From assembly GCA_963921825.1 (NCBI GenBank), contig OY997595.1:18159228-18223227 (forward strand): 64,000 nucleotides of DNA, given 5' to 3'. Source of the stretch: Erodium maritimum. Its lineage: Eukaryota > Streptophyta > Magnoliopsida > Geraniales > Geraniaceae. A model generated the notes under the pieces. It saw only the letters and a list, made by a program, of their open reading frames with translations, was not told where the DNA came from and did not search any database. The translations under genes were made by a program, and so were the position numbers. Below, one piece after another: positions 1-9,226 of the stretch (the stretch's first letter is position 1; every line of letters starts with the position of its first letter).

Positions 1-30
1 AAAAGTTTAGTTCTACCAAAACTTTGTGCC

Positions 31-1914
31 ATGGATTCTATTTTCTGCAGGAACCCTTCATCCACATCCGTAAGGTCTTCTTCTTCTTCGTCTTCTAAGA
101 AAAATAAAAATATAATACAAAGTGAAGAAATTACTTGTGAGTCTAGTGAACAAAACTTTGAAGATTTTGAGAAATGTTTAGATGATTGGGATATCCCAAA
201 AGTTAGCAAAACCCAAATATATAAAACTAGTAAACTTGATGTTTTCAGAACTAGTTTTTCCATCAAAACCGAGGAAAGGGACATTCAGCTTTCAAAACCT
301 CTTGAAAATATTACCCTTTTTTCTCCTACCACTTTAGAGTCCCATAGACAAAATAATTATAAATACATCCATATAGGTTTGGTTCAAGTCGCTTTAAAAC
401 CCCTCACACGTGAGGGACTAAATACCTCTGTTCTGGCCGCCTTAAGGGATGCCAGGTTTATCCATTTCGATGATTTCCTGTTGGGAACCGTCGAATCAAG
501 TCTATGCAAAGGACTAGTTTCCTTTGATTGTTACTCAGATCTATCAGTCTCTCTTAATGACAAACATGTTTTAAAATCTTTGGTTCTTCAACTAAAATTA
601 CATAATTACAAAATGATGGAAGGATCTATCCCCGTTGCTATAATATACAAAATCCATTACAAAGCTATGATGAGTTCTTTTCACACAAATTATAGACATC
701 GTAGGACAAGCGGTCAAACCCTCCTTTTAGAAACTGACCTCTCCAAATCCCATGCTGTAGTACCCAAACCCATTCAATGGAGCGAAGTATCGCTCCCTCG
801 GGAATGGATCCTTGACGGAGCAACCAATCCTATAGAACAAAGCCTTAAAGTTCCCCAACCAAACACACAAATTAGCAACATAACCCAGTATCAAGACGGA
901 AAAATGGCAATAAGCTTTGACAGATCAAGGCCTAGTACCAGCTCTCGTTTCTCTGATATGTCACGATCAAATTCAATCCGTTCAGATAGGATCTCTAGAG
1001 TTCCTTCAGACCTAGGATTTCCCTATAGATCCAGCGATCCAACCAATTTTAGACCCACTATCTTCATACCCCAAGATTACCAGCCTTCCCCCACCGAAAC
1101 ATCACAACCCGCCTCAATAAGAAATGTAGATTGTAGCACCCAAATCGCCCAACCTGTTTACATGCCCGCACCTGGTTCCCCATCCGCATCTGTTATAACT
1201 GAAAACATTGCAAATGAAATAAATGTATTAGAAAGTGACTTTGAGCTTGACAAAAACTATTTGAGGTCAGATTTTTATGCACCACATAACCATGAAAAAC
1301 GCACATGGTTTTTTCAAAATCTCACACACCAAAAAGTAGAGATTCAACAGTCTTTTTATGACTTTATTTTACAAAACAAGGTCCATATATTGTTCTTTGA
1401 ATGGTTCGAGATATATGCATCCCAAAATAAAATTGTATACCCTTTCAAAAATATTCTTCCTGTTAATACGAAAAGAAGATTGCCTATCTGGGAAACATCT
1501 GATGGCCCAGTAGAAGCTGAACACCCACCTCTTCGAAAATTTGAATATGTCATCAAAGGAACATCACATAAGGTAGAAGCTTCCCCTCCAAGGAATGCAC
1601 GAGGAGATACAACTGAGGATCTGAAAAGTGTCCTCAATCAAAATAATTACACCAACATATCTCTATCGACAATCTCAAAACAGTTGAGCAGGATCGAAAA
1701 ACGTAGTACTGAAACTACCGTAATTTCTTCCCATCCTCCCGAAAGAACACAAAACCTCAAGAAACCCATGTTCAAACCTTTTCAGGTCTCAAAACCTGCC
1801 CAACAGGAACTTACCTCAAGTAGGAGTGAATTCCTTAAAGCCATCACAGACCAACTTAGTAAAATAGATAAACCATCCACATCACATAGCGTTGTACCAG
1901 ACACAACTGACTAG
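31..1914 (+). pseudogene. Caulimovirid polyprotein N-terminal part with movement protein domain
   Basis: 627 codons ending in TAG at 1912-1914. The N-terminus is Ser/Lys-rich. Residues about 110-290 look like a plant viral 30K-type movement protein, including the stretch LKSLVLQLKLHNYKMMEGSI and, just after it, a basic segment ending in RRTSGQTLLLETDL. Movement proteins of this class carry virus through plasmodesmata. A Ser/Pro-rich linker follows, then a segment near residue 450 with WFEIYASQ, of a kind also found before the coat region of petuvirus-like polyproteins. The frame continues past the stop without a shift, so the stop is probably a mutation. A natural stop before a second ORF is the alternative. 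Confidence 0.8.
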
Positions 1915-3636
1915 ATCTCTAGATGTCAAGTTCTTAACCTAGAACCACACTCATCTGATAGTGAAGGATCTGTTAGTTCACCCCTGAAACCTCCTACCTT
2001 TCCCTCCCATATTCTTCCCCTCTCTCTACTACCAATACAAAATGATGACATCAATATAGGATCCCAACCTCATAGGATTGCCCAACCAAATTACAAAGCC
2101 TCTTCCATCTACGAGTGGAACTTAGATGGAATGTCAGAATATCAAATCCTCAACCTCCTCCAACAAATGACCATGGCATCTAATGCCTACAAAACCCAAC
2201 AAGGAACCTCAGATAAGACCGTGGCTGAACTTCTAATTACGGGGTTCTCCGGACAACGGAAAGGGTGGTGGGACCATTACCTAACCTCGCAAGAGCATTC
2301 AGACATCCTCAATAGTGTCCAAACAGATAATGAAGGAATGCCTATACTAACAAGTCTAGGAGAAACCACCCAGGATGCTGTTTCGGTCCTCATTCTTACC
2401 ATATCTCTCCATTTTATTGGAGAATCTTCTCATTTGAACGACAAGAACGCAGACCTCTTGTCGAATCTTTGATGCAAGAAGCTAGGAGATTTTCAGTGGT
2501 ACAAATCCACATTCCTTTCTAGAGTCATGCTTCGTGAAGACTCTAACCAGCCATTCTGGAAAGAAAAATTCCTTGCTGGTCTCCCTACCCTCTTAGGAGA
2601 GAAAGTCAGAAACAAAATTAGAGAAACCTATGGTAGCCATATAATCCCTTATGACAAACTAACCTATGGAGAATTAATTAGTACCTCCCAAAAGCAAGGC
2701 CTTCAAATATGCCAAGATTTAAAACTTCAAAAGCACCTTAAGTGGGAACTGAGACAATCAAAGAAAGAAGTCGGCTCTTTTTGTAAACAGTTTGAATCTT
2801 CATTTTCAAAACCTAGCTCATGTAATAGGGATTGTAACAAAGGACCCTCCACATCAAAACCTTATAGAAGACATAGAAGGACTTCATTTGAAAAACCTAC
2901 TTATTATAAGAAACCTTATAAGCAAACATTTGCAAAACCCAATAGACAAACCGGAACCCCAAAGTCGTACTCAAAAGATATGAAGTGTTACCGTTGTGGT
3001 AAAAAGGGTCACATCTCCCGATTTTGCAAATTCTCAAAAAAGATCCAAGAACTTGACACAGCAGACGAAATCAAGGAAAGAATTTCAGCTCTCCTTTTAG
3101 AGATTTCTGATACTGAAGATGGTTCTGTCTCACCATCCGATAATCTTGAGCCCGTAATAGACGAACTCATAACTAATTCCTCCGACACTGAGACTGAAGA
3201 AGCCCCCGTTAAGCGTTGTTGTATGCTTACAAGTGACCAGTCTCTAATACTTGACATCATCGGTAATATTGATGATCCCACTCTGAAAAAACAATACTTG
3301 AGTCAGCTCAAGACCTCCCTAGAAACCAAGCCAGTTACCAAAACCCAAACTCTAGCTGCACCGTCTTCTAGTACCAACCTATATGACCTTACCACTATCC
3401 TGAATAGGAGAAAGAAGGTCCAAACCCCTAAAACCACTATAACTGACCTACAGGCCGAAATTAAGACCATCAAAACTGAGATAAGACTATTAAAAGACAA
3501 ACAAAAGGAGGATTCAGGAAAGATCCAACTTCTTATATCTCATGTGCAAAACCAAGACTTAGATAATGAGGAAGGTGAAACATTCCTTCCTCTTCAAACA
3601 GAGGGTTTAGAGGAAGTTCCTGAGGATTTCATATAA
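1915..3636 (+). pseudogene. Caulimovirid coat protein region with CCHC zinc knuckle
   Basis: This continues in the same frame as the movement protein part. It is interrupted by TGA at 2470-2472 and closes at TAA 3634-3636. The stretch around 2530-2620 (NQPFWKEKFLAGLP) is the type of conserved coat segment seen in caulimovirids. A CCHC knuckle, CYRCGKKGHISRFC, lies at 2986-3027. Such knuckles bind the packaged RNA. It is preceded by a Lys/Arg/Ser-rich tract and followed by an acidic tail. The last part (about 3400-3560) is Lys/Glu/Gln-rich and may form a coiled coil. Family assignment rests on position and the knuckle; the exact cleavage sites cannot be seen. Confidence 0.75.
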
Positions 3637-5118
3637 GTCCTCAAAGAAGTTACCTCGCGGAAGTATTTTATTAAAATCACTATACTCTTTCCCGATAACT
3701 CCAGCATAGACATCATTGGCCTTTTTGACACTGGTGCTGACCAAAACGTCATAAAGCCAGGAATTGTGCCTCTTCATTTTCAAGAAGAGACAAAAGAAAG
3801 GCTCAATACCGCCAACGATTCAAGACTTCAAATCGTTGGAAAGACCAATGCCTCTGTCTTTAATAACAGATTTTTTCTCAAAACTATCTTTCTCCTATGT
3901 CATGACATTCACCATACTGTAATTTTAGGAACTCCCTTTATTAACATGATTACACCATATCAAGTTGATCTTGAAGGTATCAGTTTTAAATCCAAATTCT
4001 CAAAACTTGTTTTCCCTTTCCTAGAGCAACCAAAAACCAGGAGTTTGAACATAATCAAAGCTGAGACTATTTATAACAATGAGATTAATGTCCTTATATC
4101 TGGAAAACAGGCAGACGTTTTGCATCTCAAAAATGAAGTTCACTATAAAAGAATAGAACAGTTCTTAGAAAGTGATTCAGCAAAAACACAAGTGTTATAC
4201 TTCCAAAACCTTTTTGAAAAACATGTTTGTTCTGACTTACCTAATGCCTTTTGGGACAGGAAACACCATATGGTCGATCTCCCATATGAACCGGATTTCA
4301 GTGATAAACTTATACCTACAAAAGCACGTCCAATTCAGATGAATGCTGATATTGAACGGTTTTGTAAAACAGAGATCCAAGACCTTGAGACCAAAGGATT
4401 AATTTCAAAATCTAGATCTCCTTGGTCATGTGCTTCTTTTTATGTCAACAAAGCTTCCGAAATAGAACGCGGCACGCCCCGATTAGTAATAAATTACAAA
4501 CCTCTGAATAAAGCCTTAAAATGGATTCGTTATCCGATTCCAAATAAAAAAGATTTGTTACAAAAACTTCATTCTTCTTTTCTTTTTTCAAAATTTGATT
4601 TAAAATCAGGTTTTTGGCAAATTCAAATTGACCCCAAAGATAGATACAAGACGGCCTTTACTGTTCCTTTCGGTCAATATGAATGGAATATCATGCCATT
4701 TGGGTTAAAAAATGCTCCTTCTGAATTTCAGCGAATTATGAATGATATTTTTAACCCTTACTCTGATTTTTGTATTGTTTAAATTGATGATGTACTTGTT
4801 TTCTCAAAATATTTTGACCAACATGTGAAGCATCTGAAGACATTCTTTTCCGCAGTAAAGAAGAGTGGTCTTGTTGTCTCAGCCAAAAAAATCTCCCTCT
4901 TCAAAACTACAATTCGTTTCCTTGGGCATAACATTTCTTGTGGAAAGATAGCGCCCATTGAGCGTTCACTACAGTTTGCAAACAAGTTTCCGGATCGGAT
5001 TCTTGATAAAACCCAATTGCAAAGGTTTCTTGGTAGCCTAAACTATGTCTTAGACTTTTGCCCTAATATTAATAGGTTAGCAAAACCTCTGCATAATAGG
5101 TTAAAGAAAAACCCTGAA

Positions 5119-5120
<2 letters not shown>
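3637..5120 (+). pseudogene. Caulimovirid aspartic protease and reverse transcriptase, truncated
   Basis: The same frame continues. The retropepsin motif LFDTGADQNVI is at 3721-3753. A reverse transcriptase follows with RLVINYKPLNKAL near 4480, FSKFDLKSGFWQIQI near 4588 and FGLKNAPSEFQRIMNDIF near 4700. The catalytic box reads stop-IDDVLVFS: TAA at 4780-4782 stands where RTs of this type have the Tyr of YxDD. The thumb region continues (FLGHNISCGKIAP, then LQRFLGSLNYV), and the frame runs into the (AT)n tract at 5121. RNase H is absent. The protein copied RNA to DNA in the virus cycle; this copy cannot be active as it stands. Confidence 0.88.

Positions 5121-5149
<29 letters not shown>
5121..5149. 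repeat. (AT)n microsatellite at the virus/MITE junction
   Basis: About 14.5 AT units separate the end of the viral RT frame from the left terminus of the next TIR element. A second short TA tract (about 13074-13081) lies at the element's other end. (TA)n tracts are common landing sites for several plant MITE groups and have been reported at junctions of endogenous florendovirus-type sequences. Confidence 0.85.
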
Positions 5150-5151
<2 letters not shown>

Positions 5152-7589
5152 TTCGGTATCAAATGAGAACGCACCCTTATTGTGTAAACTACGAACTTAG
5201 TAGAGGTTGACATGTGTCTTTGTTTGCGCATGCAAAGTTGTGTTACCAATACTCAAAGCGAAAATCGAAATGGTGAGATGACTGGAATCAAGCTCCTTTC
5301 CTTCTCTTCATTTTGTTCTATGTTGATTTCAATTATGCCACATACTGCAACATTGTTTCTCCTTCTGTCAAGGAGAAAAATGTGACAGTCAACAAGAAGA
5401 AAAAAGGAGGAGTTCGACGTGGTGCTTTTCATGGATTAACCATGGCTATTGCATCAACCAAGCCGGTCATGCATAAAGTTGGTTCTGGTAAGGGACAAAA
5501 GGAAGGGAACCCAGTGGCTAAGGCGAGGGTCTCGAAGATCAACTCTGATAAGGATGCGTCGTTGCGGAACTCCCTTGGGGTGTACGAGGAGATCGTTGCA
5601 ACCACCGTCCCTAAAAGGCCGAATCGACGGGGTTGCTATTTTGGTTTCGTCGAGTTCAAGTCTCCTGATGCAGCATTAAAAGTAGTTGAAGCCTTTAATG
5701 GATCCAAATACAATGGTTTCAAATTTTTGGTTGCTTTTGCTCGCATTACACCACTACACCACAAGAGTCGTTGGAACTCGATGTTTCTGCTGCAAAACAG
5801 AGTAACGACGCAGCTGGCTTGGAGAAGGAGTTAATACCGATGGGTGTTGACAATTCTGTTGCTCAGGATGGTGAAGTCGCTGCACAATTTCGTCCGGCTG
5901 TACTGTCGCCGGAACTCCCGTCGCCAGACTTGTTACAGGTCGGTGGTTTTCAATCTACAGAGAATCAGGTTTTGGATTCTGAAACGAATCGGGATCCCAA
6001 GTTTCACGGTTCAAACTCTGCTTCAAAATTGATTTCCTTGCTTGATTGAAGGGATGCGACCGTTACAGAGGAAGTCGATCCTGTTTCTGTTTCTGGCAAT
6101 TGCGTGCGCGAAGGAGGAATTAGTGAATCGTGCGAGGTTGGTGTTGACTCTGTGGACGGGCCTACGTTTGGGCTTGACATGTTGAGACCATCTAGCGTTG
6201 AGGACACGATTATGTCTGCACATGCAACGTTGTAAAGACCGCCACGGTTAAAAGAATTAAAATATTAAAATTGTCGATTGAGACGTCGTGGTTGGAAAAT
6301 GAGTTAAATTTTGGAGCAAATGCAAAAGGAAAAGAAAAGAAAAACAAAAAAAGAAGAAGGAAAAGGAGCAATTGGGCCAGACTGGGCCGGTCAGAGGACC
6401 AGGCCCAGTCCGCTGACACGGGCCAAGCCCGTACCACATGCGCGCGCAAGCCAGGCCCACGCGAAGCTCAGACCCAAACCCAACCCTAACCCTACTGTTC
6501 ATCGTCTTCTTCATTCACGCCGCGCACGATTCCCAAGACGAACCCTCAGCCTCTCTCTCTCTCGCTCTCTCTCGATCCTTCTCTTCCCCTCCTCTCCCGC
6601 TCGCAACGCCGCCTTACCTCGTTCTCCTCCTCCGTGTAAGGATTGAACGATGCCGTCAACGGAATCGAGACGCCACACCAAGAACCTCTTCGCTATTCAT
6701 CTTCCCGACCCAGAATAGCGCCGACGACGGAGGAAAGCAGCATGGTTCGTGCTTCCTCTTCGCCGTTCCTCTTCTCCGACCATCCACCGCCAGAAAACCC
6801 ACCATGACGAACTCGGTTTGGGCGAGCTTCGCCGCCTGAATCCAGAGCTCCATCACGATTCCCTCGCCGGAGAACCTACGCCCTCGCCATATCTGGGACG
6901 GAGAGCGTTTGGTCGCTCTCCAGCCACCGACGCCACGACCACGAGCTCGCCGGAGCCTTGGTGTCTCACCCAGCCACAACCGTCCTTCCTCCGAGCTCAC
7001 CTGATGCCGTCCACCGCCTTGTCGAGGCCGGAGACCTCGCCGGAGATACCTCGATCCAGGCTGGGGCTCGGACTCGCCTGAGCCACGGGCCTTGGGCCAG
7101 GACACAGTCCATTGGGCCGAGATGGCCTTGGGCCGGGAGACGGGCCATTGGGACAGGCCCTAAACCCAGATTACTGGACTCTGGTCTGGACCGGACCTGA
7201 GTCGGGTCTGGAGTCGGATCTGGGTCAGGTCTGGGGCCGGGTTCGGGTGGGTTCTGGGTCCGGTCGAGTCTGGGTTCTGGGCCTTGTCGGATTCGGGTCT
7301 GGTTCTCGGATTCGGGTCGGATCCAGGTCGTCAGATTAATTAATTAATTAATTAATTTAAATAATTTAAATTGGAGATTTAAAGGACTAAATTTATAATT
7401 AGAGGACTGATTCGGACTGTACCGGGACTGATTATGACTTTTACCTGTTAAAATCAGACTTTGACTTCGTCCGAGAAGACCGGAGGTAGGCCCAGACGTC
7501 AACAGCTAGGAGACGTAGCTGTTTTTTCTTCTTGAGGTAGGGACAGTAGCGAATACCGCTTTAATTACGGAAAGTTACTAGTATGCATG

Positions 7590-7735
7590 ATTAGGGAATA
7601 ATAATAACCGGAAAGGTCCTAGTTGGCATATAGGATGTGATTCACTAGAATAACCGCTCTCAATTATTAAATAATCGGACGAATCGTAGTAACATGTAGG
7701 ATGTGATTCACTAGAATACATGCTTTCAATACTTG
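7590..7735. repeat. Two tandem copies of a unit with ATAGGATGTGATTCACTAGA-like core
   Basis: The core is seen at about 7630 and 7690 (second copy GTAGGATG...). It appears twice again, at about 63520 and 63586, in the third family copy, so this short duplication belongs to the LTR family and predates these insertions. Confidence 0.75.
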
Positions 7736-8340
7736 GGAAATTGATGTCACGCCCCAATTTGAGTAAACCGAACTCAGGACGCGAACGTTTAAAACAATAA
7801 AGCATTTTGAAACCTTTTACACAAATCACTTTAAAATCACCGTCTGTTCAGCAAAATAATCATTTACAACTTAAAGGTACGTCCCAACAAATGGACAAAA
7901 AGCAAGGTATACGTCGCTAGACTCAAAATAAACCCAGAATCCCGCTCCTAGCTCTTTAAGCTTCAGAAGCTCACCTAGTCCAACCTGCGACCGGTACCTG
8001 TAGGAAAAGCAGCTAGGGGTGAGCGTTCGCTCACCACCACGGATAACAGACTGACTACGGCATACTTAGCGGACAATGCCGGTAACACCAACAACCAACT
8101 CAACACCGGGGATCACTATCCCAAAACTCAAGTAACCCGACCGACACCCACGCACTGATACTTTCCTCAACCGACTCAACACTCGGACTCGTAATGTAGA
8201 CCCGACACAACGATTGACGACCTCCTCCAAAGACACGACAGACAACCACGCAACACCCAAAATCACAAAAGATCGCACCCCAAACAAGATCACAAAGGAT
8301 CGCACACCAAAAAAGATCACAAAGGATCGCACTCCAGCTG

Positions 8341-8540
8341 CTCAGTAACCTCTCTCACTCACGCGTTTTGCCAGTCCCGGTCAGGCCAGGCGGTCGACCT
8401 GTCTCAGTAACCTCTCTCACTCACGCGCTTCCCCGACACAAAGTCGGGCCAGGCGGTCGACCTGTCTCAGTAACCTCTCTCACTCACGCGCTTTGCCAGT
8501 CCCGGTCAGGCCAGGCGGTCGACCTGTCTCAGTAACCACA
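8341..8540. repeat. 62-bp tandem repeat, three full copies plus a partial
   Basis: Units begin CTCAGTAACC at 8341, 8403 and 8465, with a partial one at 8528. The shared parts include CTCTCTCACTCACGCG and GGCCAGGCGGTCGACCTGT. The middle copy differs in its central 15 bases. The array lies inside the nested LTR unit. Confidence 0.9.
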
Positions 8541-8597
8541 ATCACAATCACAAGCAAGTTCAACAAACAGCAACAACACAGGTTCAACACTCCACAG

Positions 8598-8966
8598 GCA
8601 CTCATGGCCACCCAAGACACACCGACCATAACTCACGGGCTCAACAACCCCACGACACTCACGGCCACCCAAGACACACCAACAGTAACTCACGGGCTCA
8701 ACAACCCCACGAGCACTCACGACCACCCAAGACACACCGACAATAAAGACACGGGTTCAACAACCCCACGGGCACTCACGGCCTCCCAAGACACACCGAC
8801 AATAACTCACGGGCTCAACAACTCCACGGGCACTCATGGCCACCCAAGACACCAACAGTAAAACACGGGCTCTCATGGCCACCCAAGACACAACAATAAT
8901 ACGGGCTTTCATGGCCACCCAAGACACAACAGTAATACGGGCTCTCATGGCCACCCAAGACACAAC
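8598..8966. repeat. 57-59-bp tandem repeat, five copies, passing into about 35-bp repeats
   Basis: Units carry GGCACTCATGGCCACCCAAG-like cores starting near 8598, 8654, 8711, 8771 and 8829. They are followed by three shorter units near 8871, 8909 and 8943 with the same TCATGGCCACCCAAGACACA core. Open frames across this array are products of the repeat, not genes. Confidence 0.88.
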
Positions 8967-9097
8967 TACACAATCAACCTCCGGGCATAACCAATGCCTC
9001 CAGCAGTTCTAATATCAACAAGTTCAAAATCAACCTCCGGGCATGGTCATATGCCCCCAGTAATTATAATATTGATAAGTTCACTGCTCCTACAACA

Positions 9098-9226
9098 CTA
9101 CTAAGTGTCACATGCATTTCCAACCTTCGATAACCTACTTAACCCACGATACTCAAGTGTCACATGCATTTCTAATATTCGATAACCTACTTAACCCACG
9201 ACACCCAAGTGTCACATGCATTTCTA
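9098..9226. repeat. About 58-bp tandem repeat, three partial copies
   Basis: AGTGTCACATGCATTTC recurs near 9105, 9160 and 9210, separated by TTCGATAACCTACTTAACCC. Just before it, near 8970-9060, a segment with CAACCTCCGGGCAT also occurs twice. Confidence 0.8.

Larger units (their letters stand above)
1..5120 (+). mobile_element. Endogenous caulimovirid (pararetrovirus) fragment, single-frame polyprotein
   Basis: One reading frame (frame of position 31) runs from base 31 to the (AT)n tract at 5121. In order it encodes a movement protein region, a coat region with a CCHC knuckle, an aspartic protease and a reverse transcriptase. This single-polyprotein order is known from petuviruses and florendoviruses in Caulimoviridae. 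The frame is broken only by stops at 1912-1914, 2470-2472, 3634-3636 and 4780-4782; I see no frameshift. RNase H and everything downstream are missing. The sequence upstream of base 1 is outside the window, so the primer site and leader cannot be judged. A Metavirus (Ty3) origin is less likely because of the movement protein. Assignment to genus is inference. Confidence 0.88.

Noticed and set aside
5430..5680. 76-codon frame overlapping the first RRM copy
   Set aside because: Out-of-frame shadow of the RRM coding sequence.
6270..7340. Several overlapping open frames of 60-149 codons on both strands
   Set aside because: GC-rich LTR sequence; frames overlap on both strands, are Pro/Arg/Gly-rich and have no domain.
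8493..8963. 122-codon plus-strand frame and matching minus-strand frames
   Set aside because: They run across tandem repeats whose unit length happens to stay open; repetitive peptides only.
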